Below are positions 1 to 9,677 of a stretch of 64,000 nt of DNA, piece after piece (within the stretch, counting starts at the first letter, position 1; every line of letters begins with the position of its first letter). The position numbers and the translations under genes are program-made. The notes below the pieces were generated by a model, which was not told the DNA's origin, did not search any database, and saw nothing but the letters and a program-made list of their open reading frames with translations. Source of the stretch: an uncultured Alphaproteobacteria bacterium (GTDB lineage Bacteria > Pseudomonadota > Alphaproteobacteria > RF32 > CAG-239); contig CALXTW010000010.1 in NCBI GenBank assembly GCA_944391515.1, forward strand, positions 1-64,000, read 5' to 3'.

Positions 1-71
1 CCGTGGTCTACGTGACCAATGGTACCAATGTTGCAGTGAGGCTTTGTGCGCTCAAATTTCTCTTTTGCCAT
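1..71 (-). CDS. tuf: Elongation factor Tu, N-terminal fragment (cut by window edge)
   Basis: EF-Tu is the GTPase that delivers aminoacyl-tRNA to the ribosome. Only the first 23 codons lie in the window, reading leftwards from the ATG at 71. They encode the conserved start [20 protein letters not shown] followed by VDHG, the beginning of the P-loop. It follows fusA by about 110 bases, the usual rpsL-rpsG-fusA-tuf order. The rest of the gene is outside the window. Confidence 0.95.
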
Positions 72-132
72 TTTAAATTTCTCCAAAATGAAATTAATAA
101 AATTAAATTTACAAATATAAAACGAACAAGAG

Positions 133-166
133 GCAAGAGTGAAAACAAATGTTGCTCCACTCTCGC
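133..166 (-). other. fusA-tuf intergenic hairpin
   Basis: GCGAGAGTG and CACTCTTGC (minus strand) form a 9-bp stem with one G-U pair around a 16-base loop, between the fusA stop and tuf. There is no clean U-run after it, so it is more likely an mRNA-processing or stability hairpin, or a weak terminator, than a full stop. tuf probably remains cotranscribed. Confidence 0.45.
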
Positions 167-181
167 ATCTCATTCACTTGA

Positions 182-2257
182 TTAAGCGTTTTTCGCTTTA
201 ATACCTTCGGCAATTTCCCGAGGAACTTCAGCATAGTGGTCAAAGACCATTGTAAACTGAGCACGACCTTGAGAAAGAGAACGTAAGGTATTTACATAAC
301 CAAACATATTGGCCAAAGGAACGCTGGCATCAACAACGCGAGCATTACCTCTTTGATCCATACCGCTGACCAAACCACGACGAGAGTTCAAGTCACCGAT
401 AATATCGCCCATATATTCTTCCGGAGTAACAACTTCCACTTTCATAATCGGCTCTAACAATCTGGCATCAGCTTGTCTCATACCTTCACGGAAGGCAGCA
501 CGAGCAGCGATTTCGAAGCACATAACGTTAGAGTCAACTTCGTGGTAAGCACCATCATACAAGGTAGCTTTAACACCGGTAACCGGATATCCGGCCAATA
601 CACCGGCATCCATAGCAGTGCGCAAACCTTTTTCAACACCCGGAATATATTCTTTAGGAACGTTACCGCCAACAACCGTATTGTTAAATTCAAATCCGTT
701 GTAGCCTTCCATCGGCTCGAATTTAATTTTAACTTTAGCGAATTGACCGGCACCACCGGATTGTTTCTTGTGAGTATATTCAATATCACAAGGTTTGGTG
801 ATGGTTTCACGATAAGCAACTTGCGGATCACCGACATTGCAATCAACTTTGAATTCACGTTTCAAACGATCAACAATGATTTCCAAGTGCAATTCACCCA
901 TACCACTGATGATGGTTTGACCTGAATCTGGGTCAGAAGAAACGCGGAAAGAAGGATCTTCCATAGCCAAACGAGACAAAGCCAAGCCCATTTTTTCAAC
1001 GTCAGCTTTAGTCTTTGGTTCAACAGCCAATTGAATAACCGGATCAGGGAATTCCATATTTTCCAAAACAATCGGATTAGAAGGATCACACAAGGTATCA
1101 CCTGTAGTAGTATCTTTCAAACCAGCCAAGGCAATAATATCACCTGCGTGAGCTTCTTTCAAATCTTCACGTTTATTAGCATGCATCAAGAGCATACGAC
1201 CAATGCGTTCTTTCTTATCTTTAACAGAGTTATAGATATAAGAACCAGCAGTCATTGTACCTGAATAAATACGAGTAAACGTCAAAGATCCAACGAATGG
1301 GTCATTCATAATCTTGAATGCCAAAGCAGCCAAAGGAGCATTGTCCTCAGGATGACGTTCAATAACTTCATCAGTACCCGGTTTTACACCGTCGATAGCC
1401 GGAATATCCAGCGGAGATGGCAAGTAATCAATAACGGCATCCAACAACGGTTGTACACCTTTGTTCTTGAATGCAGTACCGCACAAAACAGGAACGAAAG
1501 CTTGAGCCAAAGTACCCTTACGAATACATTTTTTCAAAGTATCGATAGAAATTTCTTTTCCTTCAAAGAAATCTTCCATAGCTTTTTCGTCTTGTTCAAC
1601 TGCAGATTCGACCAACTGAGAGTGATATTCCTCGGCCTTATCTTTCAAATCAGCCGGAATTTCTTCCACGTTAATCGGAGCGTCAGCTGTATCACCGGTA
1701 TAGATAATGGCTTTCATTTGCAACAAATCGATAACGCCTTTGAAATCAGCTTCTGCACCGATTGGCAATTGCAAAGCCAAAGGCTGAGCACCCAAACGGT
1801 CTTTAATCATATCTAAGCAACGATAGAAGTTGGCACCGATACGATCCATTTTGTTGCAGAAACAAATACGAGGAACACCGTATTTATCAGCTTGACGCCA
1901 AACGGTTTCGGATTGCGGTTCAACACCGGCAACGGAGTCGAATACGGTAATAGCACCATCCAATACGCGGAGAGAACGTTCAACTTCAACGGTGAAGTCA
2001 ACGTGACCCGGAGTATCGATAATGTTAATACGATGACCTTTCCAATAGCAGGTAGTAGCAGCAGAAGTAATGGTAATACCACGTTCTTGCTCTTGCTCCA
2101 TCCAGTCCATGGTAGCAGCACCGTCGTGTGTTTCACCGATTTTGTGATTTACACCGGTATAATACAGAATACGTTCAGTGGTCGTTGTTTTACCGGCATC
2201 GATGTGAGCCATGATACCGATGTTTCTATACATTTCCAATTTATGTGTACGAGCCAT
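182..2257 (-). CDS. fusA: Elongation factor G
   Basis: EF-G is the cytoplasmic translational GTPase that drives translocation and, with RRF, ribosome recycling. The 691-residue protein is the normal family length. G1 AHIDAGKTT is at residues 17-25, the switch-[12 protein letters not shown] near 60-70, G3 DTPGHVDF near 82-89 and G4 NKMD near 136, followed by domain II, domain III, the IV-like [11 protein letters not shown] segment and a C-terminal domain ending in IKAKNA. It lies 15 bases after rpsG and upstream of tuf, so it is part of the str operon and presumably driven by the promoter before rpsL. No abnormality is visible. Confidence 0.98.
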   Translation of the reverse strand: MARTHKLEMYRNIGIMAHIDAGKTTTTERILYYTGVNHKIGETHDGAATMDWMEQEQERGITITSAATTCYWKGHRINIIDTPGHVDFTVEVERSLRVLDGAITVFDSVAGVEPQSETVWRQADKYGVPRICFCNKMDRIGANFYRCLDMIKDRLGAQPLALQLPIGAEADFKGVIDLLQMKAIIYTGDTADAPINVEEIPADLKDKAEEYHSQLVESAVEQDEKAMEDFFEGKEISIDTLKKCIRKGTLAQAFVPVLCGTAFKNKGVQPLLDAVIDYLPSPLDIPAIDGVKPGTDEVIERHPEDNAPLAALAFKIMNDPFVGSLTFTRIYSGTMTAGSYIYNSVKDKKERIGRMLLMHANKREDLKEAHAGDIIALAGLKDTTTGDTLCDPSNPIVLENMEFPDPVIQLAVEPKTKADVEKMGLALSRLAMEDPSFRVSSDPDSGQTIISGMGELHLEIIVDRLKREFKVDCNVGDPQVAYRETITKPCDIEYTHKKQSGGAGQFAKVKIKFEPMEGYNGFEFNNTVVGGNVPKEYIPGVEKGLRTAMDAGVLAGYPVTGVKATLYDGAYHEVDSNVMCFEIAARAAFREGMRQADARLLEPIMKVEVVTPEEYMGDIIGDLNSRRGLVSGMDQRGNARVVDASVPLANMFGYVNTLRSLSQGRAQFTMVFDHYAEVPREIAEGIKAKNA

Positions 2258-2272
2258 TGTATTAATCCTATA

Positions 2273-2743
2273 TTAGAATTTGTAGTGAGAGAAAGCTTTG
2301 TTAGCTTCAGCCATTTTGTGGGTATCTTCGCGTTTTTTAACGGCAGAACCTTTATTGGCATAAGCATCTAACAATTCGTTAGCAAGTCTTTCAGTCATGG
2401 TTGTTTCAGAACGTTTTTGAGCGGCGGCAATAATCCAACGAATAGCCAGAGCTTGACGACGATCAGCACGAACTTCACAAGGAACCTGGTAAGTAGCACC
2501 ACCGACGCGGCGAGATTTAACTTCAACAACAGGTTTTACATTATCAATAGCTTCATTAAAAACGCTCAAAGCATCTTGCTTGGTTTTAGCGGCCAAAATG
2601 TCGAAAGCAGAATAAACGATTTTTTCTGCAACGGCTTTTTTACCGTCTTCCATAACGTTATTAATAAATTTTGCGACTACCTTATCATTATACTTAGCAT
2701 CAGGCAGTACGATTCTTTTTACAGCACTATGACGACGTGACAT
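2273..2743 (-). CDS. rpsG: 30S ribosomal protein S7
   Basis: S7 is a primary 16S rRNA-binding protein that nucleates assembly of the 30S head and contacts the E site. The 156-residue product begins [10 protein letters not shown] and contains the family segments [14 protein letters not shown]-like (here [19 protein letters not shown]) and the [15 protein letters not shown] tail. It sits 12 bases after rpsL and 15 before fusA. In E. coli S7 autoregulates this operon; a binding site cannot be confirmed here because the rpsL-rpsG gap is very short. Confidence 0.98.
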   Translation of the reverse strand: MSRRHSAVKRIVLPDAKYNDKVVAKFINNVMEDGKKAVAEKIVYSAFDILAAKTKQDALSVFNEAIDNVKPVVEVKSRRVGGATYQVPCEVRADRRQALAIRWIIAAAQKRSETTMTERLANELLDAYANKGSAVKKREDTHKMAEANKAFSHYKF

Positions 2744-2755
2744 TATCTTTATCTC

Positions 2756-3127
2756 CTATTTAGGTCTCTTTGCGCCGTACAAAGAACGACGTTGACGACG
2801 TTTAGAAACACCTTGAGTATCCAAGGTACCACGAATGATATGATAACGAACACCAGGCAAGTCTTTTACACGGCCTCCTCTAATCAGCACCACTGAGTGT
2901 TCTTGTAGGTTGTGACCTTCACCAGGGATATAGCTGATTACTTCAAAGCCGTTTGTCAAGCGTACACGAGCAACCTTACGCAAAGCGGAGTTCGGTTTTT
3001 TCGGGGTAGTTGTATAAACCCTTGTACAAACACCACGTTTTTGCGGGCACGCTTTCAAAGCAGGAACTTTGTTTCTTTTCACTTTGGGTGTTCGTGATTT
3101 ACGAATTAACTGATTAATTGTAGGCAT
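2756..3127 (-). CDS. rpsL: 30S ribosomal protein S12
   Basis: S12 lies at the decoding centre and affects accuracy. The 123-residue protein starts [12 protein letters not shown] and carries [16 protein letters not shown] and [14 protein letters not shown], the two loops where streptomycin-resistance substitutions fall in other bacteria; the lysines there are the ordinary sensitive type (inference from family knowledge). A GTG lies one codon upstream, but the ATG at 3127 gives the standard N-terminus and has AAGGA eight bases upstream. First gene of the str operon. Confidence 0.98.
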   Translation of the reverse strand: MPTINQLIRKSRTPKVKRNKVPALKACPQKRGVCTRVYTTTPKKPNSALRKVARVRLTNGFEVISYIPGEGHNLQEHSVVLIRGGRVKDLPGVRYHIIRGTLDTQGVSKRRQRRSLYGAKRPK

Positions 3128-3165
3128 CACTAATTTCCTTAAATTAAAATTACATCTTGTTTACA

Positions 3166-3207
3166 TAAAAAACCCGATTCACAAAAGCACTAAGCCTTGC
3201 AAACGGG
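3166..3207 (-). promoter_or_regulatory. Candidate attenuator hairpin in the rpsL leader
   Basis: On the minus strand CCCG (3207-3204) can pair with CGGG (3176-3173) at the base of an imperfect longer stem, followed at once by six U residues (3172-3167). It lies between the operon promoter and rpsL with no upstream gene on that strand, so a terminator here would act as an attenuator. The inner stem is mismatched, so this is tentative. Confidence 0.4.
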
Positions 3208-3298
3208 GGAAAAACTACCACAAACTCTTAAATCACAAGGGTTTGCGTCATTTTAATTAAACTCATCTCTTTAATACCGCAGTACAAAGATTGAGCGC

Positions 3299-3327
3299 AT
3301 AGTAGATTAATGGCGTTCAATAGTCAA
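3299..3327 (-). promoter_or_regulatory. Sigma-70 promoter of the rpsL-rpsG-fusA-tuf operon
   Basis: Reading leftwards, TTGACT (3327-3322), a 17-bp spacer and TACTAT (3304-3299). Expected start near 3292, giving a leader of about 165 bases before rpsL, unusually long and containing the candidate attenuator. Confidence 0.75.
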
Positions 3328-3502
3328 CTAGTTTTTACAAAAATTTTCATAAATTTGAGTCTAAAAAACTTTTACCTTTCATTAACCTTTAGAACAAGCT
3401 CTTTTTCTGAGCTTTTCTCAGATTCATTTAAACATACATTACGAGTCGCAGCACCTAAAGCAAGATTTTTTCTTTTGAGTCAATTGGAGTCCAACAAAGT
3501 AC

Positions 3503-3526
3503 AAAAAAAAGGTTGCCGAAGCAACC
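3503..3526 (-). terminator. Intrinsic terminator after the 3548-4006 gene
   Basis: Minus strand: GGTTGC, UUCG tetraloop, GCAACC, then a run of eight U. The stem with a UUCG loop is a textbook strong terminator and lies 21 bases past the stop codon of the orphan membrane protein gene. Confidence 0.9.
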
Positions 3527-3547
3527 CTATTAGCAAGAAGAAACGAT

Positions 3548-4006
3548 TTAATCCCCATGAGCGTTATCCAGCCAAACTTTTTGAGCCTGTTTTTCTTCCT
3601 TACGATAAATCAGATAAAGCATCGCAAAAATGGCGCAAAATATTCCCATAAAAACATTGGTCATTTTTCGATTTAGCAACACGCGCTCTTCAATCAAAGT
3701 TTGTTCATGAATTTCTCCTTTATAAAAAAGGACATCATCATCACCGACAAACTCAATAGCCGTTACCATGTCATCTTTTTGCGGTACCGCCACATCATTT
3801 TGATAATATTTGGCTGAAACGATAGCTTGACGGCTTCCGGTTTCCGACTGAGCAACCATCTCCAGAACCTCCGTTAACTTTCCCTGATAACACCCTCGAA
3901 CGGCAACATCGTTAAAAAGAAAAAAATACAAAACAAGCCAAACACAAATGTTCAGGCCAAGCATACACAAACAAAACGTACTTCTTTTAATGTTTTTAGA
4001 CTTCAT
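3548..4006 (-). CDS. Orphan two-TM membrane protein
   Basis: Not recognised. From the ATG at 4006 it has 152 residues: a basic N-terminus (MKSKNIKRS), a hydrophobic segment at about 9-30, a middle domain of about 80 residues with acidic patches (EFVGDDDV), and a second hydrophobic segment (VFMGIFCAIFAMLYLIY) followed by a basic tail. The middle part would be on the periplasmic side if both ends are cytoplasmic. There are longer in-frame starts, but the ATG at 4006 sits the right distance from a promoter and has the SD-less AU-rich leader seen before other orphan genes in this window. Divergent from kdsD, with its own terminator. Confidence 0.7.
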   Translation of the reverse strand: MKSKNIKRSTFCLCMLGLNICVWLVLYFFLFNDVAVRGCYQGKLTEVLEMVAQSETGSRQAIVSAKYYQNDVAVPQKDDMVTAIEFVGDDDVLFYKGEIHEQTLIEERVLLNRKMTNVFMGIFCAIFAMLYLIYRKEEKQAQKVWLDNAHGD

Positions 4007-4044
4007 AATGATACATTTAAAAGTTAATAATAAAAATTTCCCGT

Positions 4045-4073
4045 AAACTAACAGCCCCAAGATTAAAAGTCAA
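4045..4073 (-). promoter_or_regulatory. Promoter of the 3548-4006 gene
   Basis: TTGACT (4073-4068), 17-bp spacer, TAGTTT (4050-4045). The transcript would start about 35 bases before the ATG with leader text GGGAAATTTTTATTATTAAC, without a Shine-Dalgarno sequence. Confidence 0.5.
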
Positions 4074-4180
4074 CGTGAAAACATCAGGCACTCAAGAATA
4101 ACCCTTAAAAAAGTCTTGCTTTTTTTAGTATTAGAGATTAGGTTCAAACCATCTATGTAATCTTAAGCAAAGGACACCTT

Positions 4181-5140
4181 ATGACTAACGATAAAGATTT
4201 ACAATCTGCCCGTAGAACAATAGATAAAGAAATTGAAGCCATCCGCATGATGGAAGAAGAATTAAACGGCAACTTAAGTCAAGCATTAGACGTCATGCAA
4301 AGCACAAAAGGGCGCGTTATTGTGACCGGAATGGGAAAGTCTGGTCATGTTGGTTCAAAAATCGCCGCTACATTAGCCTCTACGGGAACACCATCTTTCT
4401 TTGTTCACCCTGGGGAAGCAAGTCATGGCGACTTGGGCATGGTAACCGAAAATGATGTTGTCTTAGCTATTTCCAACTCTGGAGAGACGAAAGAATTATC
4501 TGACATTATTACCTATTGCAAAAGATATGGTATTCCACTCATTGCAATCACAAAAAATCCCAACAGCACATTAGGACGTATGGGAGACATTTTGTTAAAA
4601 TTGCCTGATGATGGAGAAGCATGTCCTTTAGGTTTAGCTCCTACCTCCTCCACCACGGCAACGATTGTCTTAGGAGACATATTAGCTATTTGTTTATTGG
4701 AACGTAAAGGTTTTTCAAAAACCGATTTCAAACAACGTCATCCTGGTGGAAAGCTTGGTTCTTTCTTACAAAAAGTTTCCGATTTAATGCACAAAGGAGA
4801 TGAAATACCTTTAGTATATGATACAGCTCTCATGCAGGAAGCTCTGTTAATGATGACATCAAAAATGTTAGGATGCGTTGGCATTATTGACAAAGACAGA
4901 CATCTGATAGGCATTATTACTGATGGTGACTTAAGACGTAACTTATCTGCTGATTTGGCCACCAAAAAAGTAACTGATGTAATGACCAAAAACCCCAAGA
5001 TTACAACTCCGGATACTCTTGTCGCAGAAGCGGTAAAAATTATGAATGAAAAGAAAATCACTCAACTATTCGTCATTGATAACGAACACCCTGTCGGTGT
5101 AATTCACTTACATAATTGCTTACAAGCAGGAGCAGCATAA
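4181..5140 (+). CDS. kdsD: Arabinose-5-phosphate isomerase
   Basis: KdsD interconverts D-ribulose 5-phosphate and D-arabinose 5-phosphate, the first step towards Kdo in LPS. The 319-residue protein has an N-terminal SIS domain with GMGKSGHVGSKIAATLASTG near residue 50 and HPGEASHGDLGM near 85, then two CBS motifs from about 205 (KVSDLMHKGDEIP and VTDVMTKNPKITT). AAAGGA lies six bases before the ATG. It leads the LPS export cluster; lptC starts two bases past its stop, so coupling is likely. Confidence 0.95.
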   Translation: MTNDKDLQSARRTIDKEIEAIRMMEEELNGNLSQALDVMQSTKGRVIVTGMGKSGHVGSKIAATLASTGTPSFFVHPGEASHGDLGMVTENDVVLAISNSGETKELSDIITYCKRYGIPLIAITKNPNSTLGRMGDILLKLPDDGEACPLGLAPTSSTTATIVLGDILAICLLERKGFSKTDFKQRHPGGKLGSFLQKVSDLMHKGDEIPLVYDTALMQEALLMMTSKMLGCVGIIDKDRHLIGIITDGDLRRNLSADLATKKVTDVMTKNPKITTPDTLVAEAVKIMNEKKITQLFVIDNEHPVGVIHLHNCLQAGAA

Positions 5141-5141
5141 T

Positions 5142-5813
5142 TTGTTTGACACGCAAAAAATAGATTCCTATTTTAACGGGTCAAAGGATTTTTCACCTAC
5201 AAAAGAAAATCCGTTGACCCGACGTGCCAAAATAATGCGTTGGATAAAAATTGCGCTACCAAGTATTGCCGCCTTGCTCATCGGTTTGTTAATTGTAATG
5301 CCCGGCCTTCAAACGGAAAGTGAAAAATTAGCCATTGATATTACACGCCCCAAAAAAGGGGAGCTTGAAAAACTCCACATGGAACAAACCGCGTTTTATA
5401 TCACGGACGCCGATAACAAGGTCAATAATTTCAATGCTGATAATATTGATGAAACCGAACCTGGTTCAAAACTCTTAAAATTAAAAAATCCCAACGGAAT
5501 TTTACCCAATACAGACAACACTTGGGTTAATATTCAATCCCCCACCGGCTATTACAATCAAAACACATCTTTACTTCGATTATTGGATGGTGTTGAGGTA
5601 TTTTATAGCAACGGCATCACCGCCACCAGCGAAGAAATGTTTTTTGATTTTAAACAATCAAAAGCATACAGCATCAAACCGACAACGGTTAACGGAGAAA
5701 GCGGTCATATAGAATCTCAAGGATTTGAATATTACCAAAATAAAAATTTACTGATTTTCACGGGTAAAACCCATATTACTATGCCCGAAGAACAAGTTAA
5801 AGGGGACAATTAA
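5142..5813 (+). CDS. lptC: LPS export system protein LptC
   Basis: LptC is the bitopic inner-membrane protein that passes LPS from LptBFG to the periplasmic bridge. 223 residues: a short cytoplasmic N-terminus, one TM segment (IKIALPSIAALLIGLLIVMP, about 37-56) and a periplasmic OstA/LptC-like beta domain with repeated short strands. A TTG start at 5142, directly after kdsD, fits the reading frame and operon spacing; no upstream ATG is available. Its stop overlaps the lptA start by one base. Assigned from size, topology and position between kdsD and lptA; sequence conservation in this family is low. Confidence 0.85.
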   Translation: MFDTQKIDSYFNGSKDFSPTKENPLTRRAKIMRWIKIALPSIAALLIGLLIVMPGLQTESEKLAIDITRPKKGELEKLHMEQTAFYITDADNKVNNFNADNIDETEPGSKLLKLKNPNGILPNTDNTWVNIQSPTGYYNQNTSLLRLLDGVEVFYSNGITATSEEMFFDFKQSKAYSIKPTTVNGESGHIESQGFEYYQNKNLLIFTGKTHITMPEEQVKGDN

Positions 5814-6694
5814 TGCGCATTTCATTTATATCACTAGCTCTTTTGCTAACGCTCATTTCAACAGCCCATGCTGAAGACATACATCTAACGGCAGACGAGA
5901 GAGTTGAGTGGTACCGCTCTGAACAAAAAATGGTCGCCATTGGCAATGCCGTTGCCACTAAACAAGATATGAATGTTCGTGCCGACCAAATGACTGCTTT
6001 TTATGAACAAGCTTCTGAACAAAGCGGCACAGACATCAAAGATGTTCACGCTATTGGAAATGTCATAATGACATCCCCCTCAGCCCAAGCATACGGAGAC
6101 ACCCTAGACTACGACCTCCGCAAAGATGAAATGATATTAAGAGGTAAGCCGGCAGCAAAAATTACCACCACCGACAACAAAATCATCACTGCCAGGGATA
6201 ACATTACTTATTACCCATCTCAAAATAAGGCCATTGCTTTTGGCGATGTTATAGCGAAAGACCAAGATAATACAATTTACGCCAACAAAATGGTAAGTTA
6301 CTTTACAAAAAATGCCCAAGGTCAATCCGAGCTTAAAAAAGTAGAAATTTATTCTGACGACAAACAAGTCAAAATCATTAACGAACAAGCCGTGATTACC
6401 GGAGACTGGGGTGTATATCTGCCCCAAATCAACAAGGTTCGCCTTTATGATAATGTTATCATCAATCAAGATGGCAATATCTTGCATGGCGACTATGCCG
6501 AAACCGACCTCAAGACTAGCATCAGCCGTGTTTTATCAAACAAAAAGAATGGCAAACGCGTTTCCGGCGTTTTCATAGAAAAAGACAAAGACGAGAAAAA
6601 AACAGAGACGCCCAAATCCCCCTCCGTCAAAACACCGGCTAAGCCCGAAACGAAACCCCAAGCCAGCAAAAATAATTGGAATTTAAAAGAATAA
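5813..6694 (+). CDS. lptA: LPS transport periplasmic protein LptA (OstA-like)
   Basis: LptA forms the periplasmic bridge that carries LPS to LptDE. 293 residues: signal peptide 1-20 (cleavage after STAHA), then a beta-jellyroll OstA domain with repeated A-x-G-x-V/A units such as MVAIGNAVATKQDMNVRADQ and KAIAFGDVIAKDQDNTIYAN, and a K/P-rich tail from about residue 255. The length is above the E. coli protein because of an extra OstA repeat and the tail, as is common in alphaproteobacteria. The start overlaps the lptC stop. Confidence 0.9.
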   Translation: MRISFISLALLLTLISTAHAEDIHLTADERVEWYRSEQKMVAIGNAVATKQDMNVRADQMTAFYEQASEQSGTDIKDVHAIGNVIMTSPSAQAYGDTLDYDLRKDEMILRGKPAAKITTTDNKIITARDNITYYPSQNKAIAFGDVIAKDQDNTIYANKMVSYFTKNAQGQSELKKVEIYSDDKQVKIINEQAVITGDWGVYLPQINKVRLYDNVIINQDGNILHGDYAETDLKTSISRVLSNKKNGKRVSGVFIEKDKDEKKTETPKSPSVKTPAKPETKPQASKNNWNLKE

Positions 6695-6707
6695 GTCAGG
6701 ACAAGCC

Positions 6708-7454
6708 ATGAACAAATATGCCTCATCACAAGTATCCACATTGGAAGTTTTTAACATCGGGAAAAGATACAAAAATCGCCCTGTGTTACGCAATGTTTCC
6801 CTCAATGTAAAAAGAGGCGAGGCCGTCGGACTTTTAGGCCCGAACGGTGCAGGAAAGACTACTTGTTTTTACTGCGTAACCGGTTTGATTACACCTGACT
6901 ACGGCGATGTTCATATTGACGGACACGACATCACCAATTTACCAATGTATCGCCGCGCACGCATGGGCATTGGCTACCTACCACAAGAAGCCTCCATTTT
7001 CCGTGCATTGACGGTAGAACAAAACATCAAAGCTATTTTGGAAATTGTCATTGACGATGAGAGCCAAAGAGAAAATATGTTAGAAGAACTCTTATCTGAA
7101 TTTTCCATTGCTCACCTGCGTAAATCTCCGGCCATTGCTCTATCGGGTGGCGAACGTCGCCGTCTGGAAATTGCCCGTGCTCTGGCCAGCCAACCCCACT
7201 TTATATTGCTGGACGAACCTTTAGCCGGTATTGACCCGATTGCCGTAGGCGAAATCCGTAATTTGGTTTCTCAGTTAAAACACCGCGGTTTAGGCGTTTT
7301 AATTACCGACCACAACGTTCGTGAGACCCTAGATATTACCGACCGCGCCTATATTTTGCATGGTGGTACGGTTTTAATGGAAGGAAACCCTGACGAAATC
7401 GTCAACAATAAAGAAGTTCGCAAAGTCTATCTGGGTGATAACTTCTCTATTTAA
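6708..7454 (+). CDS. lptB: LPS export ABC transporter ATPase LptB
   Basis: LptB is the cytoplasmic ATPase that powers LPS extraction by LptFG. 248 residues with Walker A GPNGAGKTT (about 44-52), Q-loop in YLPQEASIF, signature LSGGERRRLEIARAL, Walker B FILLDEPLAGIDP and the H-loop LITDHNVRETL. The GYLPQEASIFR segment is typical of LptB. It follows lptA by 13 bases and precedes rpoN, the classic proteobacterial order. lptF and lptG are not in the window. Confidence 0.97.
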   Translation: MNKYASSQVSTLEVFNIGKRYKNRPVLRNVSLNVKRGEAVGLLGPNGAGKTTCFYCVTGLITPDYGDVHIDGHDITNLPMYRRARMGIGYLPQEASIFRALTVEQNIKAILEIVIDDESQRENMLEELLSEFSIAHLRKSPAIALSGGERRRLEIARALASQPHFILLDEPLAGIDPIAVGEIRNLVSQLKHRGLGVLITDHNVRETLDITDRAYILHGGTVLMEGNPDEIVNNKEVRKVYLGDNFSI

Positions 7455-7474
7455 CCAACAGAGAAGGTAAATTC

Positions 7475-8968
7475 ATGGCATTAACCCCAAAAATAGAAAT
7501 TAAGCAGTCGCAATCGCTGTTAATGACGCCGCAACTTCGGCAAGCGATAAATCTTCTGCAAATGAATAATTTGGAGTTAAGTGAATTAGTCTCAGAGGAG
7601 CTCAATAGTAACCCTTTTCTTGAAAGGGAAGATGACCACCTCAACCAATTACCTGATGAATTCTTCCCCTCTATTGATGATAATCCTTCACCTTCTTCTG
7701 CAGAAGAACCTCCCCTCAGTGATGACATTGACTACGATAACAACTTTGAAGATGACTTTGGAAGCGACCGTGCCGGCTATGATGATATTCCCACCGATGC
7801 GAATTGGAAAGATTATCATCAGCAAAAAATTGCCAATTCCGATGAAGACTTTGACTATTTTGAGCAAAAACTAGCTTCACACAAATCGTTATATACATTT
7901 TTAGATGAACAAATCTCTCAAAAATTTGACACCCCCAAAGAGCGTCTGATAGCCTCTCGCTTAATGGAGTTTTTAGATGCTGCCGGCTATTTTCGAGGCA
8001 ACCTTACTGAAATTTCAGCCAAACTAAATATCCAACAAGATTATCTGCAAAATATCTTATCCCGTCTTCAAACCTGTGAACCTTCGGGAATTTTTGCCAC
8101 TTCTGTTGCAGAATGCTTAAAAATTCAGCTCCAAGACAAAGACCGCTACGACCCCTATATGGCACTTTTACTTGAGCATTTAGACTTAGTAGCAGAAAAA
8201 AAATACAAAGAATTAAAAAAAACAGGTGGTTTTTCAGATGAAGATTTAAACGATATGCTAAGTGAAATAAAAGCATTAAATCCCAAACCCGCCGCCGACT
8301 ATGACTTTGACCTAACATCCTACATCATTCCCGATGTTTTTGTTCGTACCAACAAATACGGAGAATACATTATTGAATTAAACTCAAAATCATTACCCAA
8401 GGTTTTAATCAATCAAGACTATTACAGTGAAATAAAAACTTTAAGCTCTCATAACAAAGAAGCCAAAAGATACCTCAAAGATAAATTAAGCTCTGCTAAT
8501 TTTCTAATCAAAGCACTTCATCAAAGAGCGACCACCATTTTAAGAGTCAGTGAAGAAATCGTCAAATTTCAACGCGATTTTTTTGAAAAAGGAATTGACC
8601 ACCTCAAACCAATGCTATTACGCGACGTTGCCGAAAGATTAGAAATGCACGAAAGCACCATTAGCCGAGTCACAACCCGCAAATATATGCATACCCCACG
8701 CGGCATTTTTGAGCTGAAATATTTCTTCTCCACAGCGGCCGGCAGCTACACCGGCGATGAAAATACATCCGTAACCGCCATCAAACACAAAATCAAACAA
8801 TTAATTGAAGAAGAAACACCAGATAAGATTCTCTCAGATGACATGATAGTTGAGCTCTTGGCACGCCTTGGAATCAAAATAGCCAGACGAACAGTCGCCA
8901 AATATCGCGAAGGAATGAACATTCCCACTTCTGCCCAAAGGAAAAGAGAAAAACGTCGAAATTCTTAA
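7475..8968 (+). CDS. rpoN: RNA polymerase sigma-54 factor
   Basis: Sigma-54 directs polymerase to -24/-12 promoters activated by enhancer-binding ATPases. 497 residues: region I rich in Q and L (MTPQLRQAINLLQMNNLELS), a long acidic region II (about 60-140), the core-binding domain, the HTH around HESTISRVTTRKYMHTPRG, and the RpoN box ARRTVAKYRE near the C-terminus. It lies 20 bases after lptB with hpf and ptsN downstream. No adjacent bEBP gene is seen; the histidine kinase at 10494 has no partner regulator in the window. Confidence 0.97.
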   Translation: MALTPKIEIKQSQSLLMTPQLRQAINLLQMNNLELSELVSEELNSNPFLEREDDHLNQLPDEFFPSIDDNPSPSSAEEPPLSDDIDYDNNFEDDFGSDRAGYDDIPTDANWKDYHQQKIANSDEDFDYFEQKLASHKSLYTFLDEQISQKFDTPKERLIASRLMEFLDAAGYFRGNLTEISAKLNIQQDYLQNILSRLQTCEPSGIFATSVAECLKIQLQDKDRYDPYMALLLEHLDLVAEKKYKELKKTGGFSDEDLNDMLSEIKALNPKPAADYDFDLTSYIIPDVFVRTNKYGEYIIELNSKSLPKVLINQDYYSEIKTLSSHNKEAKRYLKDKLSSANFLIKALHQRATTILRVSEEIVKFQRDFFEKGIDHLKPMLLRDVAERLEMHESTISRVTTRKYMHTPRGIFELKYFFSTAAGSYTGDENTSVTAIKHKIKQLIEEETPDKILSDDMIVELLARLGIKIARRTVAKYREGMNIPTSAQRKREKRRNS

Positions 8969-9012
8969 TAGTTTCCACAGACGACTTGCTTTTGTAAGAA
9001 AGATAATATATA

Positions 9013-9041
9013 TTGACTTTTAGAGAAATATAGAGTTATCT
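9013..9041 (+). promoter_or_regulatory. Candidate promoter of hpf-ptsN
   Basis: TTGACT (9013-9018), 17-bp spacer, TTATCT (9036-9041), about 45 bases before the hpf ATG. Suggests hpf-ptsN can be transcribed apart from rpoN. Confidence 0.5.
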
Positions 9042-9085
9042 CTCAAAAGAAAAGTTTTAATAATTTAATTTGTAAGGTAAAGATT

Positions 9086-9652
9086 ATGAAAATTACATTG
9101 ACAGGTAAACAGGTTGATATCGGAGACAGACTCCGTAAGCATGTTGAAGAGAATGTCTTAAATTCTGTAAACAAATATTTCCCGGCTCCGATTAGCTGCA
9201 CCGTAGCTTTTTCTAAAGATGGCGATGAATTTGGAGCAGAAGTAACGGTTCACCCTGCCAAAAACATTGTCTTAAAAGGCTCTGGCTCAGCAGGTGATCC
9301 TTATACCGCATTTGACAATGCCAATGCCCACATTGCGACCCGCTTACGCCGTCACAAAAACAAATTAAATGACCACAAAGGCAAAACAGGCTTAGCCGAA
9401 ATGGCAAACGAAGCCGTATTTCCGCTTCATGAAACCGAAGACGAGATGGATATTGATGAGAGTGCACCATTAACCATCGCCGAAACGGAAGCAAACATTC
9501 CGGTATGTACGGTTAGCGAAGCTGTTATGTACATGGACTTGGTTAACGAAGCAGCCATTATGTTCCGTAACAGTGCAAACAATCACATCAGCATGGTATA
9601 TCGTCGTAAAGATGGTAACATCGGTTGGGTTGAACCCAAAGCTGACAAATAA
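9086..9652 (+). CDS. hpf: Ribosome hibernation promoting factor (long form)
   Basis: Binds 30S subunits at the mRNA/tRNA channel and, in the long form, dimerises ribosomes to 100S particles in slow growth. 188 residues: N-terminal HPF/RaiA domain (MKITLTGKQVDIGDRLRKHV to about 100), a linker with acidic patch ETEDEMDIDES, and the C-terminal dimerisation domain (about 130-188, VMYMDLVNEAAIMFRNSANN and IGWVEP). Standard place between rpoN and ptsN. A GTAAGGTAAAG segment provides the ribosome-binding site. Confidence 0.95.
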   Translation: MKITLTGKQVDIGDRLRKHVEENVLNSVNKYFPAPISCTVAFSKDGDEFGAEVTVHPAKNIVLKGSGSAGDPYTAFDNANAHIATRLRRHKNKLNDHKGKTGLAEMANEAVFPLHETEDEMDIDESAPLTIAETEANIPVCTVSEAVMYMDLVNEAAIMFRNSANNHISMVYRRKDGNIGWVEPKADK

Positions 9653-9677
9653 GCAACTACATAAGGCATAAAAAAAG

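Noticed and set aside
473-925. 150-codon plus-strand frame
   Set aside because: Antisense to fusA; a by-product of its codon use, without a ribosome site.
3310-3651. 113-codon plus-strand frame near rpsL
   Set aside because: Runs through the rpsL promoter, a terminator and the end of the opposite-strand gene; no ribosome site.
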